Below, piece by piece: positions 7,621 through 17,969 of a stretch of DNA of 40,326 nt; the first letter of the stretch is position 1, and each line of letters opens with the position of its first letter. Source of the DNA: Betaproteobacteria bacterium (GTDB lineage Bacteria > Pseudomonadota > Gammaproteobacteria > Burkholderiales > Methylophilaceae); NCBI GenBank assembly GCA_016867975.1, contig VGIC01000019.1, positions 1 through 40,326 on the forward strand, read 5' to 3'. Under the pieces are notes generated by a model that was not told where the DNA came from, searched no databases, and was given only the letters and a program-made list of their open reading frames with translations. Made by a program: the position numbers and the translations under genes.

Positions 7621-8079
7621 CTACTTTAGCTTATCCAGAATAAAAGCCCACTCGTTAGGATCTACCGGTGTAATCGAAAGCCGATTCCCTTTTTGCAACA
7701 CGCGCATATGCGCTAGTTCAGGATATTCACGCAACTCTTTTAAACTCAGTAGCCGAGTCTTACGCACTAGCCTGACATCCACATTTAACCATCGCGGATT
7801 CTCTGGGGTGGATTTTGGGTCGTAGTACTTATGCCCCTCTATGAACTGTAAACGGTCCGGATAAGCCAGCTTACCCACCTCTGCTATGCCGGCGATACCG
7901 GGCATGTCACAATTGGAATGATAAAAAAGCACACCATCGCCCAGCTTCATTTGATCACGCATGAAGTTTCTGGCCTGATAGTTACGCACCCCATACCAAT
8001 CTACAGTCTGATTTGGAAAACCAGCCAAGTCATCTATAGAAACATCTGAAGGCTCAGATTTCATCAGCCAATAACGCAT
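7621..8079 (-). CDS. EVE domain protein
   Basis: This 152-residue single-domain protein belongs to the EVE (PUA-like) family. It shows the N-terminal YWLMKSEPS, WYGVRNYQARNFMRD near residues 28-43, and FYHSNCDMPGIAGIAEV near 52-68. EVE domains bind modified nucleobases in DNA or RNA; the human relative is thymocyte nuclear protein 1. The bacterial role is not well defined. The gene is convergent with the beta-propeller gene and shares its terminator. Upstream is a 700-bp region without genes, so its promoter must lie there, but I see no clear one. Confidence 0.9.
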   Translation of the reverse strand: MRYWLMKSEPSDVSIDDLAGFPNQTVDWYGVRNYQARNFMRDQMKLGDGVLFYHSNCDMPGIAGIAEVGKLAYPDRLQFIEGHKYYDPKSTPENPRWLNVDVRLVRKTRLLSLKELREYPELAHMRVLQKGNRLSITPVDPNEWAFILDKLK

Positions 8080-8784
8080 AAAGCCTAACCAGTTTAAAAT
8101 GATTCGCTATGATAGTTTAGGTGTTCCCCACGGGCATAACCAAGACCAGCATCCTGAACCAAAAAGGCTCAAGTGGTAATAGTCTAGAGTGCATTAGGTA
8201 CACCAACTCAGTGGCGCGCGCACCGCGACTCGAATAACCAAAACCGATGCTATAGACTAGTTCAAGGAATTATTAGCCTTAGCCATGCCGTAGGGAACAA
8301 ACTTTAAAACCTGACGTTCCATGTATTCGATATATAGAACGACAGGAATGATTTTACTCCATGTCCAGCCAAACTTTAAGCCAAACGGGACTCAAAATGG
8401 CATATAGGCAGTAAAGAACGAGCAGAAACTGGTGGGCGCTAGGGAATCACCGGTACTTAAATAACCGTTACTTGGGGTTGCCATCTAAAAAACAGTCCGT
8501 TCCAGGTAAGTTCCACTACTTCAGGACAGGCCGCCTTTTGCGTTAAGCATTAAAATCTCGTAACTATATGATTGTAAATTAAATTATTTGTGTTAGCTTG
8601 GCTGTGATGCCTACAATTATGGCAGTTATTAGTCGAAGGTGTTTTTTTGGTAAGGGATTTTTATCAAAATCGTAATGATAGGCCACAGTATTCTGCAGGC
8701 ATAGTTGGTAAAAATGAGCATCTTGCTTTATTAGAAATTAGAAGTATTTTCTTCACATTCTTTGCTGAAATGCGTTTTCTATAC
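8080..8784. other. Gene-poor region between the EVE gene and the pnp terminator
   Basis: About 700 bp with no supported gene. Both strands are broken by stops; the longest frames are under 45 codons, lack ribosome binding sites and resemble nothing I know. It shows none of the landmark sequences of RNase P RNA, tmRNA, SRP RNA or a riboswitch. The right part (8540-8780) is markedly AT-rich. It must contain the EVE gene promoter. It could be a decayed gene or a small-RNA locus; the sequence alone does not decide. Confidence 0.5.
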
Positions 8785-8820
8785 TTAGCAAAAAGCCCGC
8801 ATCAGCGGGCTTTTTGCTAA
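8785..8820 (-). terminator. Strong terminator after pnp
   Basis: A perfect 16-bp stem (8785-8800 with 8805-8820) with the tetraloop ATCA contains a GC-rich core flanked by A5 and T5. It therefore works as an intrinsic terminator for pnp on the minus strand, 15 bp after its stop codon. It ends the whole rimP-to-pnp transcription unit. Confidence 0.92.
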
Positions 8821-8835
8821 CTCTGGCTAACGAAA

Positions 8836-10965
8836 TTATTCGTCTGCTTCTGTCTCAACTTTTGCTTCAGGCGCTGGAGGATCGATCAAAGCTTTCATGC
8901 TCAAGCGTACGCGACCTTTTTCATCCGCCTCAACCACCTTCACTCTTACCACATCCCCTTCTTTCAAGAAGTCACCCACAGCATTCACACGTTGATGTGC
9001 AATTTGCGAGATGTGCAACAAACCATCTTTACCTGGCAACAATGTGACGATTGCACCAAAATCTAGCAATTTGATGACAGTGCCCTCGTAAGTTTGCCCC
9101 ACTTCCACTTCTGCAGTGATCTCAGCGATACGGCGTTGCGCTTCCGCGCCTTGCTCAGCACTGGTGCATGCGATCTTTACTGTACCATCATCGTCAATAT
9201 CAATCGTTGTGCCAGTTTCTTCAGTCAAGGCACGAATCACCGCACCACCCTTACCAATCACATCACGAATCTTCTCTGGATTGATCTTCATAGTGATGAT
9301 ACGTGGCGCAAATTGTGACATTTGTGTATTCGCACCGCTCACTGCTTGCTTCATGATGCCCAAGATGTGCTGACGACCTTCTTTAGCCTGCGCCAATGCC
9401 GCCTGCATAATTTGTGCCGTAATGCCTGTGATCTTGATATCCATCTGCAAAGCGGTAATACCATCTTCTGTACCCGCCACTTTGAAGTCCATGTCGCCCA
9501 AGTGATCTTCGTCACCCAGAATGTCCGTTAGCACCGCAACGCGGTTACCTTCTTTGATTAAGCCCATTGCAATACCGGCTACATGATTCTTCATCGGCAC
9601 GCCTGCATCCATCAATGCCAAACATCCACCGCATACTGAAGCCATTGAGCTAGAGCCATTGGACTCTGTGATCTCAGACACCACGCGCATGGTGTAGTCG
9701 AACTCTTCTTTTGTTGGTAGTGCTGCAACTAAAGCGCGTTTGGCCAAGCGACCGTGACCAATTTCACGACGCTTGGGTGTGCCGACACGTCCAGTTTCGC
9801 CAGTCGCGTACGGCGGCATGTTGTAGTGCAACATAAAGCGGTCACTGTATTCACCTTGTAGCGCATCGATGATTTGCTCATCACGGCCTGTGCCTAAAGT
9901 GGCCACTACCAACGCTTGTGTCTCGCCGCGCGTGAACAAGGCCGAGCCGTGCGTGCGTGGGAGCACGCCGGTACGGATGCTGATGGGACGTACAGTGCGG
10001 GTGTCACGACCATCGATACGTGGCTCACCGTTCAAGATCTGGCTACGCACAGTCTTGGCTTCTAACTTGAAGAACTCGTCTTTAATCTTGTTCGCTTCAA
10101 CTGTTGAAGTATTTTCATTGATTAACTCGCTCATTACGCGATTCTTAATCTCATCCAATTTCGCAGAACGTGCACCTTTTGCCTTGATTTGGAAAGCAGC
10201 ATACACATCAGTAGCGGCCAACGTAGCCACTTTCTCTGTCAATGCTGTGTCTGGCTCTGGAGCGACCCAGTCCCAAGCATCTTTTCCTGCTTCTGCAGCC
10301 AGCTCATTGATCATTGTAATGACCGCTTGCATCTGCTCATGACCATAAACAACAGAGCCCAACATCACTTCTTCTGAAAGCTCTTTTGCTTCTGACTCCA
10401 CCATCATCACGGCTGTTTCTGTCGCTGCCACCACTAAATCTAACTCGGTTTCTTCCAACTGAGACTTAGTCGGGTTCAATACGTACTCGTCATTGATGTA
10501 ACCCACGCGCGCCGCACCTAACGGGCCGTAGAATGGGATGCCAGAAATCGCCATTGCAGCCGAGGCGCCAATAATGGCAGGAATGTCGGCATCGATTTCA
10601 GGATCTGATGACAACACCGTTGCCACCACCTGCACTTCGTTATAGAACGCTTCTGGGAATAATGGGCGCAGAGGACGGTCAATCAGACGGCTGGTTAAAG
10701 TTTCCTTCTCTGAAGGGCGACCTTCACGTTTGAAGAACCCACCTGGGATTTTGCCTGCTGCGTAGGTTTTTTCCATGTAATCCACAGTCAATGGGAAAAA
10801 GTCTTGGCCTTCTTTGACTTCTCTTTTGCTGGTGACAGCAACCAATACCACTGTGTCACCGTAGCTCACCATTACGGCAGCATCTGCCTGACGTGAGATT
10901 TCTCCTGTTTCTAGGGTGAGCGTATGCGCACCGTATTGAATACTCTTCGTTACTTTATTAAACAT
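8836..10965 (-). CDS. pnp: Polynucleotide phosphorylase
   Basis: The 709-residue phosphorolytic 3'-5' exoribonuclease is the degradosome-type RNA decay enzyme. Two RNase PH domains occupy about 1-230 and 310-550. They are joined by an alpha-helical linker and followed by a KH domain with [15 protein letters not shown] (near 565-580) and an S1 domain ([18 protein letters not shown], about 625-690). The length matches E. coli PNPase (711). The ATG at 10965 has AAGGAAA upstream. It is the last gene of the operon after rpsO, with a terminator hairpin between them and a strong terminator after it. This rpsO-pnp pairing is conserved in proteobacteria. Confidence 0.98.
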   Translation of the reverse strand: MFNKVTKSIQYGAHTLTLETGEISRQADAAVMVSYGDTVVLVAVTSKREVKEGQDFFPLTVDYMEKTYAAGKIPGGFFKREGRPSEKETLTSRLIDRPLRPLFPEAFYNEVQVVATVLSSDPEIDADIPAIIGASAAMAISGIPFYGPLGAARVGYINDEYVLNPTKSQLEETELDLVVAATETAVMMVESEAKELSEEVMLGSVVYGHEQMQAVITMINELAAEAGKDAWDWVAPEPDTALTEKVATLAATDVYAAFQIKAKGARSAKLDEIKNRVMSELINENTSTVEANKIKDEFFKLEAKTVRSQILNGEPRIDGRDTRTVRPISIRTGVLPRTHGSALFTRGETQALVVATLGTGRDEQIIDALQGEYSDRFMLHYNMPPYATGETGRVGTPKRREIGHGRLAKRALVAALPTKEEFDYTMRVVSEITESNGSSSMASVCGGCLALMDAGVPMKNHVAGIAMGLIKEGNRVAVLTDILGDEDHLGDMDFKVAGTEDGITALQMDIKITGITAQIMQAALAQAKEGRQHILGIMKQAVSGANTQMSQFAPRIITMKINPEKIRDVIGKGGAVIRALTEETGTTIDIDDDGTVKIACTSAEQGAEAQRRIAEITAEVEVGQTYEGTVIKLLDFGAIVTLLPGKDGLLHISQIAHQRVNAVGDFLKEGDVVRVKVVEADEKGRVRLSMKALIDPPAPEAKVETEADE

Positions 10966-11020
10966 TTAATTTCCTTTTTTTCATTCGTTGCTATTCACTA
11001 CCCAATAGCCACTCAACAAT

Positions 11021-11055
11021 AAAAAAAGCCGATGCAAATCCATGCAATCGGCTTT
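11021..11055 (-). terminator. rpsO-pnp intergenic terminator
   Basis: On the minus strand AAAGCCGATTGCA pairs with TGCATCGGCTTT (one bulged base, 6-base loop), followed by TTTT and an AT tract. It lies 50 bp after the rpsO stop and 55 bp before pnp. It should give partial termination that uncouples rpsO from pnp, as known for E. coli. The stem may also be an RNase III or RNase E target, which is inference. Confidence 0.82.
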
Positions 11056-11106
11056 CTACTACTACGATAAATGCGAGTCCAATTAAGACGCTGGCACTTA
11101 TTGTAA

Positions 11107-11376
11107 TTATTTACGCAAACCTAAACGTTGAATCAATGTTTGATAACGTGTTGCGTCTTTACGTTTCAAGTAGTCCAACAGGCTACGACGTTGGCTAACC
11201 AATGCCAACAGACCGCGACGTGAGTGATTGTCTTTTTTGTTGGTTTTGAAGTGCTCAGTCAGATAGCTGATACGGCTGGTTAAAAGTGCCACTTGTACTT
11301 CTGGACTGCCTGTATCTTTTGGTGCGCGTTGATATTCTGCTACGATTTTTGCTGAATCTTGTGCTGTAAGTGCCAT
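11107..11376 (-). CDS. rpsO: 30S ribosomal protein S15
   Basis: At 89 residues this is the standard S15 length. It contains the conserved [22 protein letters not shown] and [21 protein letters not shown] segments that bind the 16S rRNA three-way junction in the central domain. The ATG at 11376 has AGGAAAAG upstream. It has its own promoter in the 152-bp gap after truB and a leader of about 80 nt that can form small hairpins. S15 commonly represses its own translation through such leaders. Confidence 0.98.
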   Translation of the reverse strand: MALTAQDSAKIVAEYQRAPKDTGSPEVQVALLTSRISYLTEHFKTNKKDNHSRRGLLALVSQRRSLLDYLKRKDATRYQTLIQRLGLRK

Positions 11377-11463
11377 AACTTTTCCTAAAATTTAATGTTT
11401 TGCGTCAATGTAAAAGTAGCCAACCAAACAACCGCTCATACATTCATTTACAATGAACCGCGC

Positions 11464-11492
11464 ATTTTATAGATAACACAATGATTTATCAA
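11464..11492 (-). promoter_or_regulatory. Promoter for rpsO
   Basis: On the minus strand TTGATA (11492-11487) is followed after exactly 17 bp by TAAAAT (11469-11464); each hexamer matches the sigma-70 consensus at 5 of 6 positions. Transcription would start near 11456, about 80 nt before the rpsO ATG. This makes rpsO-pnp partly independent of the upstream operon. Confidence 0.72.
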
Positions 11493-11528
11493 CATCTTTT
11501 TAGATTATTTTTGGGACAGAGCCTGAGG

Positions 11529-12440
11529 TTAAACATCTATTTTTTCTACCACTAGCCTTTTAGGTGCGATTTTTCCGTCAGCCAGCCGTTCGCCCAAGCC
11601 TAAGAACTCCCCTTGTTCACTGTAAAGTCTGAGCAGGCCTGCTGGTACAACTCCGCCGCGCCAGACAGATTGCCCCTGTCGTAGATAATAAGTACTGTCG
11701 CTATCCAATGCTACGGCGGGGAGATGTAATACGGCACTGTCTGCTGGCTGCAATGCGGCGATGCGCTCGTCTGTCGACAGCGACTCAAAGGCCTCCAACG
11801 TCATCGACTGATGAATTTGATAATTTGCGGTTGCGATTCTACGCAATCCGATGAGGTGAGCGCCGCAGCCCAGTTGCTTCCCGATATCTTCAGCTAAGGT
11901 GCGGATATACGTGCCTTTGCTACAGGTCACGGTGATTGTAGCAATATCCTCTGAAAAGTCATTGAGCTCAATGTGATCTATGCGTACTAGGCGTGGTTTA
12001 CGCTCAATGTCGACGCCAGCCCTTGCATATTCGTACAGTGCTTTACCCTCATGCTTCAGCGCCGAATACATAGGTGGCACTTGGCTGATCGCGCCGATGA
12101 ATTGCTGACACACTTCCAGCAATTGAGGCTTGCTAACATTGACAGGCAAGCTGTGCAACGCTTCGCCCTCTGCATCGCCAGTGGTTGTGGTTACCCCTAG
12201 CTTCAGCGTCGCTACATAGGTCTTGTCTGCGTCGGTCAGATAATGCGCGAACTTGGTGGCTTCACCAAAGCAAAGTGGCAACAGCCCTGTCGCCAGCGGA
12301 TCTAATGTGCCGGTATGCCCTGCCTTGGCTGCCTGTAAAAGCCATTTCACTCTTTGCAATGCTTGGTTTGAAGAGAATCCTAGCGGTTTATCCAGCAACA
12401 AGATGCCACTGATGTGTCGTTTCACACGTTTTATTTGCAC
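11529..12440 (-). CDS. truB: tRNA pseudouridine-55 synthase
   Basis: The enzyme makes pseudouridine 55 in the T-loop of most tRNAs and also acts as a tRNA chaperone. The catalytic motif AGHTGTLDPLATGLLPLC, with the nucleophilic Asp, and KTYVATLKLG are present. The C-terminal PUA-like domain runs to the end. I start it at the GTG at 12440 (303 residues, first residues VQIKRVKRHISGILLLDKP), directly behind GAAGAAGAG and 4 bases after the upstream stop codon. A TTG at 12458 would add six residues and overlap the preceding gene by 14 bases. It is translationally coupled to the nitroreductase gene. Confidence 0.93.
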   Translation of the reverse strand: MQIKRVKRHISGILLLDKPLGFSSNQALQRVKWLLQAAKAGHTGTLDPLATGLLPLCFGEATKFAHYLTDADKTYVATLKLGVTTTTGDAEGEALHSLPVNVSKPQLLEVCQQFIGAISQVPPMYSALKHEGKALYEYARAGVDIERKPRLVRIDHIELNDFSEDIATITVTCSKGTYIRTLAEDIGKQLGCGAHLIGLRRIATANYQIHQSMTLEAFESLSTDERIAALQPADSAVLHLPAVALDSDSTYYLRQGQSVWRGGVVPAGLLRLYSEQGEFLGLGERLADGKIAPKRLVVEKIDV

Positions 12441-12444
12441 GTAT

Positions 12445-13188
12445 TCACTCTTCTTCAAAGGTGCTCAGAAACCCCTGGCGTCTTAAGAGTGCGGTGTTTC
12501 TTGGGGCAAATGACTGTTGATAATAATGGGAGATCTTTTGCCGGAATGGTAACTTCTCCCGCACTTCATTAAAGTCCAGCATCGTTTGCTCGTATTGTGC
12601 CAACTGCTCTGCCAGCGACTGCGTCTGATATTGGTTCTGATGGACTACCGCAGACTGAGGCAATCGAGGCTTAATACGCATCTCGACACTGGGTTTGCCG
12701 ATACACAGACCAAACAATGGAAAAGTGTAAAGAGGCAGGTTAAGCAACGCCACCAACTCAGGAGCTACTAATCGTAGCCCTCCTATCGGACAGGTGCCAT
12801 ACCCCAAGCTCTCCGCCGCGATCAGTGCATTTTGTGCAGCAAGCGAGGTATCTACCGTCATCGTGAACATCGTGTCTGGCATGCTCGCTGCATCAAAACT
12901 TCCATCACAGGCATCACTCGCCAGTTTTGCGCGATATAAGTCTGCCACAAAGATTAGGAAGGCACTGCAAGTGCCGATTTGGGGATTGCGTGGTTGTAGC
13001 GCAACGATTTTGTCACGCAACTGAGTATCCGTGACATGAATGATGCTGTAATGTTGACCATTCATCCATGAAGGCGCCTGCTGCGCACACGCAAGGATTG
13101 CCGCCAATGCTTGCTCTGGAATCACTACATCTGGTTGAAAATCACGGTAGGTACGGTGATTCAGGATGGTATCAATGACCGCATTCAT
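12445..13188 (-). CDS. Nitroreductase-family flavoprotein (NfsA/Frp-like)
   Basis: The 247-residue protein matches the FMN-dependent nitroreductase superfamily, NfsA/Frp branch. Seen are the N-terminal NHRTYRDFQPDVVIPEQ (FMN-phosphate arginine), QQAPSWMNGQHYSIIHV, and ALIAAESLGYGTCPIGGLR. These enzymes reduce nitro compounds, quinones or flavins with NAD(P)H; the natural substrate here is unknown. Unusually, it sits between rbfA and truB inside the translation-factor operon, 21 bp after rbfA. Its TGA stop is 4 bases before the truB GTG, so it is co-transcribed with them. The start is the ATG at 13188 with AAAAGG upstream. Confidence 0.85.
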   Translation of the reverse strand: MNAVIDTILNHRTYRDFQPDVVIPEQALAAILACAQQAPSWMNGQHYSIIHVTDTQLRDKIVALQPRNPQIGTCSAFLIFVADLYRAKLASDACDGSFDAASMPDTMFTMTVDTSLAAQNALIAAESLGYGTCPIGGLRLVAPELVALLNLPLYTFPLFGLCIGKPSVEMRIKPRLPQSAVVHQNQYQTQSLAEQLAQYEQTMLDFNEVREKLPFRQKISHYYQQSFAPRNTALLRRQGFLSTFEEE

Positions 13189-13209
13189 GAGGGCGCCTTT
13201 TCAGGGTAA

Positions 13210-13554
13210 CTATGAATGCTTTAAAGCCTGCGCTATCAAAGCATCCATCTTCTGCCCATTATCCATCGAAACATCATAGACAAAATGGAGTTGTGGTATG
13301 GTGCGGAGTAACATGCGCTTGGCCAGTTGGGTGCGCAAGAAACCAGCTGACTTCTCTAAACCCTGTTGAATGCTATCATTGGCTTTGCTTGCGGTGTAGT
13401 AGACCTTGGCATGCGCCATATCGCCTGCCACCTCAACTGCAGTGATCGTCACCATCCCAATGCGGGGATCTTTTACTTCGAACATGAGCAGATCTGCCAA
13501 CTCTCGTTGCATTTGCTCCGCCACTCGGTGGCTACGGGAAAAGTCTTTAGCCAT
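13210..13554 (-). CDS. rbfA: Ribosome-binding factor A
   Basis: This 114-residue KH-like protein binds the immature 30S subunit and aids 16S 5'-end processing and cold adaptation. Recognised from RSHRVAEQMQRELADLLMFEVKDPRIGMVTITAVEVAGDMAHAKVY at the N-terminus and the LRTIPQLHFVYD segment near residues 83-94. It is somewhat shorter than E. coli RbfA (133 residues), lacking part of the C-terminal tail, as is common in betaproteobacteria. It follows infB after a 135-bp gap that contains a strong RNA hairpin. Confidence 0.96.
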   Translation of the reverse strand: MAKDFSRSHRVAEQMQRELADLLMFEVKDPRIGMVTITAVEVAGDMAHAKVYYTASKANDSIQQGLEKSAGFLRTQLAKRMLLRTIPQLHFVYDVSMDNGQKMDALIAQALKHS

Positions 13555-13632
13555 CTCAGATTCCTTTAATCCGTGACTTTAGAATCCAAATGAGGCGGGT
13601 TTTACAATAAAAACAGGACGCTTCATTCGGTT

Positions 13633-13678
13633 GATGTCTATGCAAACATGGGTATTACACAAGTTTGCACAGCACATC
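13633..13678 (-). other. Imperfect hairpin in the infB-rbfA intergenic transcript
   Basis: On the minus-strand RNA GATGT pairs with ACATC and TGCAAAC with GTTTGCA, giving a 46-nt imperfect stem-loop starting 12 nt after the infB stop. No T-run follows, so it is not an intrinsic terminator. An RNase processing site or 3'-end stabiliser for infB is a reasonable guess. Confidence 0.5.
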
Positions 13679-13689
13679 GAATTTTAAAG

Positions 13690-16356
13690 TTACAGCGTGC
13701 GTGCAACTTCGACCATTTCATACACTTCAAGGATGTCACCCACTTCGATATCATTGTAGTTCTTAAGAGACAGACCGCACTCAAAATTGTTTTTTACTTC
13801 TTTTACGTCATCCTTGAAGCGCTTGAGTGAATCCAGCTCGCCAGTGTGTACGATGACGTTGTTACGCAACACGCGCACTTTAGAGTTACGTTTGACCATA
13901 CCATCCTGCACGTAGCAACCTGCAATCGCGCCCACCTTAGAAATGCGGAATACTTCACGCACTTCCACAGTACCGATCATTTGTTCTTTGTGCTCTGGCG
14001 CCAACATGCCACTTAAAGCCGCTTTCACTTCGTCTACTGCTTCGTAGATGATGTTGTAATAGCGCACATCCACACCCAGGTTGTCTACCAGTTTGCGTGC
14101 ACTTGAATCCGCGCGCACGTTAAAGCCGATCAAGACCGCTTTAGAGGCGGCCGCCAAGTTGATATCCGACTCACTGATTGCACCTACACCCGTATGAATA
14201 ATGTGCACTTTAACTTCGCTGGTCGATAGTTTCTGTAGACTGCCTGCCAGCGCTTCATATGAGCCCTGAACATCTGATTTTATGATCAGGTTTAATGTCT
14301 GCACTTCACCTGATTCCATTTGTTCAAACATATTTTCCAGTTTGGCTGCTTGCTGCTTAGCCAGCTTCACGTCACGGAACTTACCCTGACGGAACAAGGC
14401 GATCTCACGTGCTTTACGCTCATCATTCAGCACAATCACCTCTTCACCCGCGCTGGGCACATCAGATAAACCTAAAATCTCTACTGGAATCGATGGTCCG
14501 GCCTCCTGAATGTCGTTACCCGACTCATCCAACATTGCACGTACTTTACCGAAGGTAGTGCCGGCTAGAATCATATCGCCACGCTTCAAGGTGCCGGACT
14601 GCACCAGAATGGTCGCCACAGAACCACGACCTTTATCTAAGCGACCTTCAATCACCAAACCTTTGGCTGGAGTATTTTTGGGCGCCTTTAACTCTAACAC
14701 TTCAGCTTGCAGTAACACTGCCTCTAACAACTCATCAATCCCTTTGCCAGTCTTGGCGGATACTTCACGGAACATGGCATCGCCACCAAACTCCTCCGGC
14801 ACGACCTCATGATTGACCAGTTCCATTTTGACTCGCTCCGGCTGCGCCTCTGGCTTGTCTATCTTGTTGATGGCAACAACTAAGGGAACATTCGCTGCTT
14901 TTGCATGGTGAATCGCCTCAATCGTCTGCGGCATCACACCATCATCGGCTGAAACCACTAGAATCACGATGTCTGTCGCTTTGGCACCACGGGCGCGCAT
15001 GGCAGTGAACGCCTCGTGACCAGGCGTATCCAGAAAGGTCACCATACCCTTTTGCGTTTCTACATGGTAAGCGCCGATATGTTGCGTAATGCCGCCCGCC
15101 TCACCTGTCGCTACACGAGTCCGGCGTATATAGTCCAGCAGCGAGGTTTTACCATGGTCCACGTGACCCATGACAGTGACTACCGGTGGTCGCGTCTCTA
15201 ATATCGCTTCTGCATGATCAGTTTCTTCAATAAAGGCATCAGGATCATTAGGCGCCGCCGCTTTGGCTTTATGCCCCATTTCTTCTACCAAGATAATGGC
15301 TGTTTCCTGATCCAATACCTGATTGATGGTGACCATCATGCCCATGCCCATGAGCACCTTGATAACCTCGCCTGATTTGACCGCCATCTTGTGCGCCAAA
15401 TCTGCGACGGTAATCGTTTCTGGCACCAAGACCTCATAGATGATCGCCTCGGTTGGCGCAGTAAAGCCGTGCTGCTGATCTTCCGCATGATGGTGCTTAT
15501 GCTGCTTGCCCTTAGGTGCACGCCAGCCCGCTTTGCCACTAGCAACGTCTCCTCGCGTTTTTATGCCACGCCTCTTATTCTCAGCCTCATTCCAATCATT
15601 GTTACTGCCTTTATCTTTCTTGGACTCTTTCGCGCCTGGTTTATCTGAGCCTTCTTTGGCTGGCTTATGCAACGTCCCCTCTGAAAGCTTAGCAGCCTTG
15701 GCTTTTGCTGCCTCTGTCTCGGCAGCTTTCTTCTTCTCTTCTTCCAAGCGCCGCTGCATCAACTCTTCTTTCTTGCGCTTGTCTTCTGCCTGTAGCGCTA
15801 ACAAAGTGGCCTGACGCTTTGCCTCCTGCGCACGCAACGCGATTTCGTCGGCGCCCAACAAGTCCTCGCGACTGTTGGTGCTAATTTTTTCCACCATGAC
15901 GGGTTCGGGAGTTGGAACTTGCTCCATTTCCACGGCTGCAGCGACAATCTCAGTCGCCACTTCTACAGGTTCAATAGGTACGGCTTCAACAGGCGCTACA
16001 GTCTCAACCATTGCATTTGACACCGTATCCATCGGAGCCACTTCAACTAAGCTAACATCATCGCGTTGCTCGATAACGCGTTTCTTACGCACTTCAACCT
16101 GAATGGTGCGTGCCTTACCGGTGTTGTCCGTCTTCTTAATTTCTGTACTAGATTTTCGAGTCAAAGTAATTTTGTTCTTGGGTGCCTGTGTCCCATGCTC
16201 TTTACGCAAGTACTCAAGTAGTGCGGTTTTATCACTCTCACTCAGTTGGTCGCTCGGGGCCGACCTTTGCACGCCAGCACTTTTCAGCTGCTCTAATAAC
16301 AATTGCGTGGGCAGTTTTAATTCACTAGCAAATTGTTCTACGGTTATTTGTGCCAT
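13690..16356 (-). CDS. infB: Translation initiation factor IF-2
   Basis: The 888-residue GTPase brings fMet-tRNA to the 30S P site and promotes subunit joining. An IF2_N domain (1-55) is followed by a long charged linker: Lys/Glu/Ala-rich about 185-255, with a [14 protein letters not shown] patch near 283-296. A second IF2_N-like domain covers about 305-360. The G domain has G1 GHVDHGKT (397-404), G3 DTPGH (443-447) and G4 NKID (497-500), and is followed by domains II-IV. The ATG at 16356 has CTGGAGTAAC upstream. nusA precedes it by 76 bp and rbfA follows, the standard proteobacterial order. In E. coli internal starts give shorter isoforms; I did not identify one here. Confidence 0.98.
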   Translation of the reverse strand: MAQITVEQFASELKLPTQLLLEQLKSAGVQRSAPSDQLSESDKTALLEYLRKEHGTQAPKNKITLTRKSSTEIKKTDNTGKARTIQVEVRKKRVIEQRDDVSLVEVAPMDTVSNAMVETVAPVEAVPIEPVEVATEIVAAAVEMEQVPTPEPVMVEKISTNSREDLLGADEIALRAQEAKRQATLLALQAEDKRKKEELMQRRLEEEKKKAAETEAAKAKAAKLSEGTLHKPAKEGSDKPGAKESKKDKGSNNDWNEAENKRRGIKTRGDVASGKAGWRAPKGKQHKHHHAEDQQHGFTAPTEAIIYEVLVPETITVADLAHKMAVKSGEVIKVLMGMGMMVTINQVLDQETAIILVEEMGHKAKAAAPNDPDAFIEETDHAEAILETRPPVVTVMGHVDHGKTSLLDYIRRTRVATGEAGGITQHIGAYHVETQKGMVTFLDTPGHEAFTAMRARGAKATDIVILVVSADDGVMPQTIEAIHHAKAANVPLVVAINKIDKPEAQPERVKMELVNHEVVPEEFGGDAMFREVSAKTGKGIDELLEAVLLQAEVLELKAPKNTPAKGLVIEGRLDKGRGSVATILVQSGTLKRGDMILAGTTFGKVRAMLDESGNDIQEAGPSIPVEILGLSDVPSAGEEVIVLNDERKAREIALFRQGKFRDVKLAKQQAAKLENMFEQMESGEVQTLNLIIKSDVQGSYEALAGSLQKLSTSEVKVHIIHTGVGAISESDINLAAASKAVLIGFNVRADSSARKLVDNLGVDVRYYNIIYEAVDEVKAALSGMLAPEHKEQMIGTVEVREVFRISKVGAIAGCYVQDGMVKRNSKVRVLRNNVIVHTGELDSLKRFKDDVKEVKNNFECGLSLKNYNDIEVGDILEVYEMVEVARTL

Positions 16357-16432
16357 GTTGTTACTCCAGTATTCTTTGCCAGACGCTATCGCCCAGACAT
16401 TTCCTGATTACCCTTATTGTTGATTCAGTTCT

Positions 16433-17899
16433 TTATTTGAACCACGGTGCGCGTGCCGTCATAATCAGTGCTTTGGCGCGCTCATCATCCAAGCCGACCA
16501 TTTCAATCAGATCATCCACGGCCAAGTCAGCAAGATCCTCTATCGTCGCCACGCCATTGGCTGCAAGCTTATGTGCAGTATCGGCGTCCATCCCTTCCAT
16601 CGCCAATAATTCCTCCGAAGCCTCTTCGACTTTTTCTTCTTTAGCAATCGCTTCTGTCAACAAGGCAGCACGCGCTCTCTTACGCAACTCTTCGACGGTG
16701 TCTTCATCGAAAGCTTCGATTTCATTCATCTCCGCCAATGGAACATAAGCGATCTCTTCCAAAGTGGTAAAGCCTTCTTGAACAAGAATTTCCGCCACTT
16801 CTTCATCCACATCCAGTTTTTGCATGAACAACTGTGCCACGCCCGCAAATTCTTCCTGGCTTTTTTGAGCTGCTTGATCAGCTGTCAGGATATTGAGCGT
16901 CCAGCCCGTTAACTCAGAGGCTAAACGCACATTTTGCCCATTTCGACCAATCGCCAACGCCAATTGCTCTTCATCTACCACGACATCCATGCTGTGAGCA
17001 TCTTCATCCACTACGATACTGGACACTTCTGCTGGAGACATGGCATTGATCACAAACTGTGCCGACTCCATGCTCCACAATACAATATCGACGCGCTCTC
17101 CGGCCAACTCGCCGGTGACAGCCTGTACTCTTGAGCCTCGCATCCCAACACAAGTCCCCACCGGATCTAAGCGCTGGTCATTGCTCTTTACCGCAATCTT
17201 TGAGCGCAGACCTGGATCACGTGCCGCTGAACGAATCTCTAACAAACCTTCTTCGATTTCTGGAACTTCTAATTCAAATAAACGAATGAGGAATTCAGGC
17301 GTGATTCTAGAAAGAATCAGTTGCGGCCCACGACCTGTGCGCTCGACACGCAACAAATAGGCACGCACACGATCGCCCACGCGCAGATTTTCTTTCGGGA
17401 TCATTTGCTCACGCGGCAACAAAGCCTCAATGCGTCCTACTTCAATGATCGCACTCCCCTTCTCCATGCGCTTGATCACCCCAGTGACCAGCTTCTCATC
17501 ACGCGCCAAGAAATCTTGCAGAATTTGTTCGCGCTCAGCCTCTCGCACTTTTTGCAGAATAACCTGTTTAGCAGCCTGTGCCCCAATACGGCCGAACTCA
17601 ATATTTTCTAGCGGCTCTTCATAGTAGTCACCAATACTCAAGCCTTTGGATCGATCATCTTCCTCATCCATTTGATAGGCTGAGTTCTCTAACAGATCAT
17701 ACTCAACAAACTGCCATCGCCTAAATGTCTTATACTCGCCACTCTCACGGCTGATCTCAACACGCACATCCGCATCGTCGTGATGTTTTTTCTTAGTTGC
17801 TGAAGCTAACGCGAGTTCCAGTGCGGTAAAAATAACCTCTTTACTGACGTTTTTTTCGTGTGCCAGGGCATCTACCAACAATAAAATTTCACGACTCAT
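16433..17899 (-). CDS. nusA: Transcription termination/antitermination factor NusA
   Basis: The 488-residue protein binds RNA polymerase and modulates pausing, termination and rRNA antitermination. Its layout is an N-terminal RNAP-binding domain (1-125), an S1 domain (about 136-200, [22 protein letters not shown]), two KH domains ([11 protein letters not shown] near 251-261 and [12 protein letters not shown] near 318-329), and two C-terminal helix-hairpin-helix acidic repeats (about 360-488). The latter are found in proteobacterial NusA. E. coli NusA is 495 residues. The ATG at 17899 has CGGAGATAC upstream. It lies 70 bp after rimP and 76 bp before infB, in the same transcript. Confidence 0.98.
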   Translation of the reverse strand: MSREILLLVDALAHEKNVSKEVIFTALELALASATKKKHHDDADVRVEISRESGEYKTFRRWQFVEYDLLENSAYQMDEEDDRSKGLSIGDYYEEPLENIEFGRIGAQAAKQVILQKVREAEREQILQDFLARDEKLVTGVIKRMEKGSAIIEVGRIEALLPREQMIPKENLRVGDRVRAYLLRVERTGRGPQLILSRITPEFLIRLFELEVPEIEEGLLEIRSAARDPGLRSKIAVKSNDQRLDPVGTCVGMRGSRVQAVTGELAGERVDIVLWSMESAQFVINAMSPAEVSSIVVDEDAHSMDVVVDEEQLALAIGRNGQNVRLASELTGWTLNILTADQAAQKSQEEFAGVAQLFMQKLDVDEEVAEILVQEGFTTLEEIAYVPLAEMNEIEAFDEDTVEELRKRARAALLTEAIAKEEKVEEASEELLAMEGMDADTAHKLAANGVATIEDLADLAVDDLIEMVGLDDERAKALIMTARAPWFK

Positions 17900-17969
17900 T
17901 TTGTATCTCCGACTCTCTAATTGCAGATCAACTGCTTAATTTTGTTAAAAACCGACAAAAAATTATTCA

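Noticed and set aside
8211-8240. Similarity of GCGCGCGCACC plus AATAAC to the 3' end of the first small gene (372-397)
   Set aside because: The match is short, low-complexity and without a surrounding frame, so chance is likely.
8608-8673. 22-codon frame starting MPTIMAVISRR
   Set aside because: Too short, no ribosome binding site and no supporting context.
12441-12458. TTG start for truB overlapping the nitroreductase gene
   Set aside because: The GTG at 12440 is better placed behind GAAGAAGAG and gives the usual TruB N-terminus.
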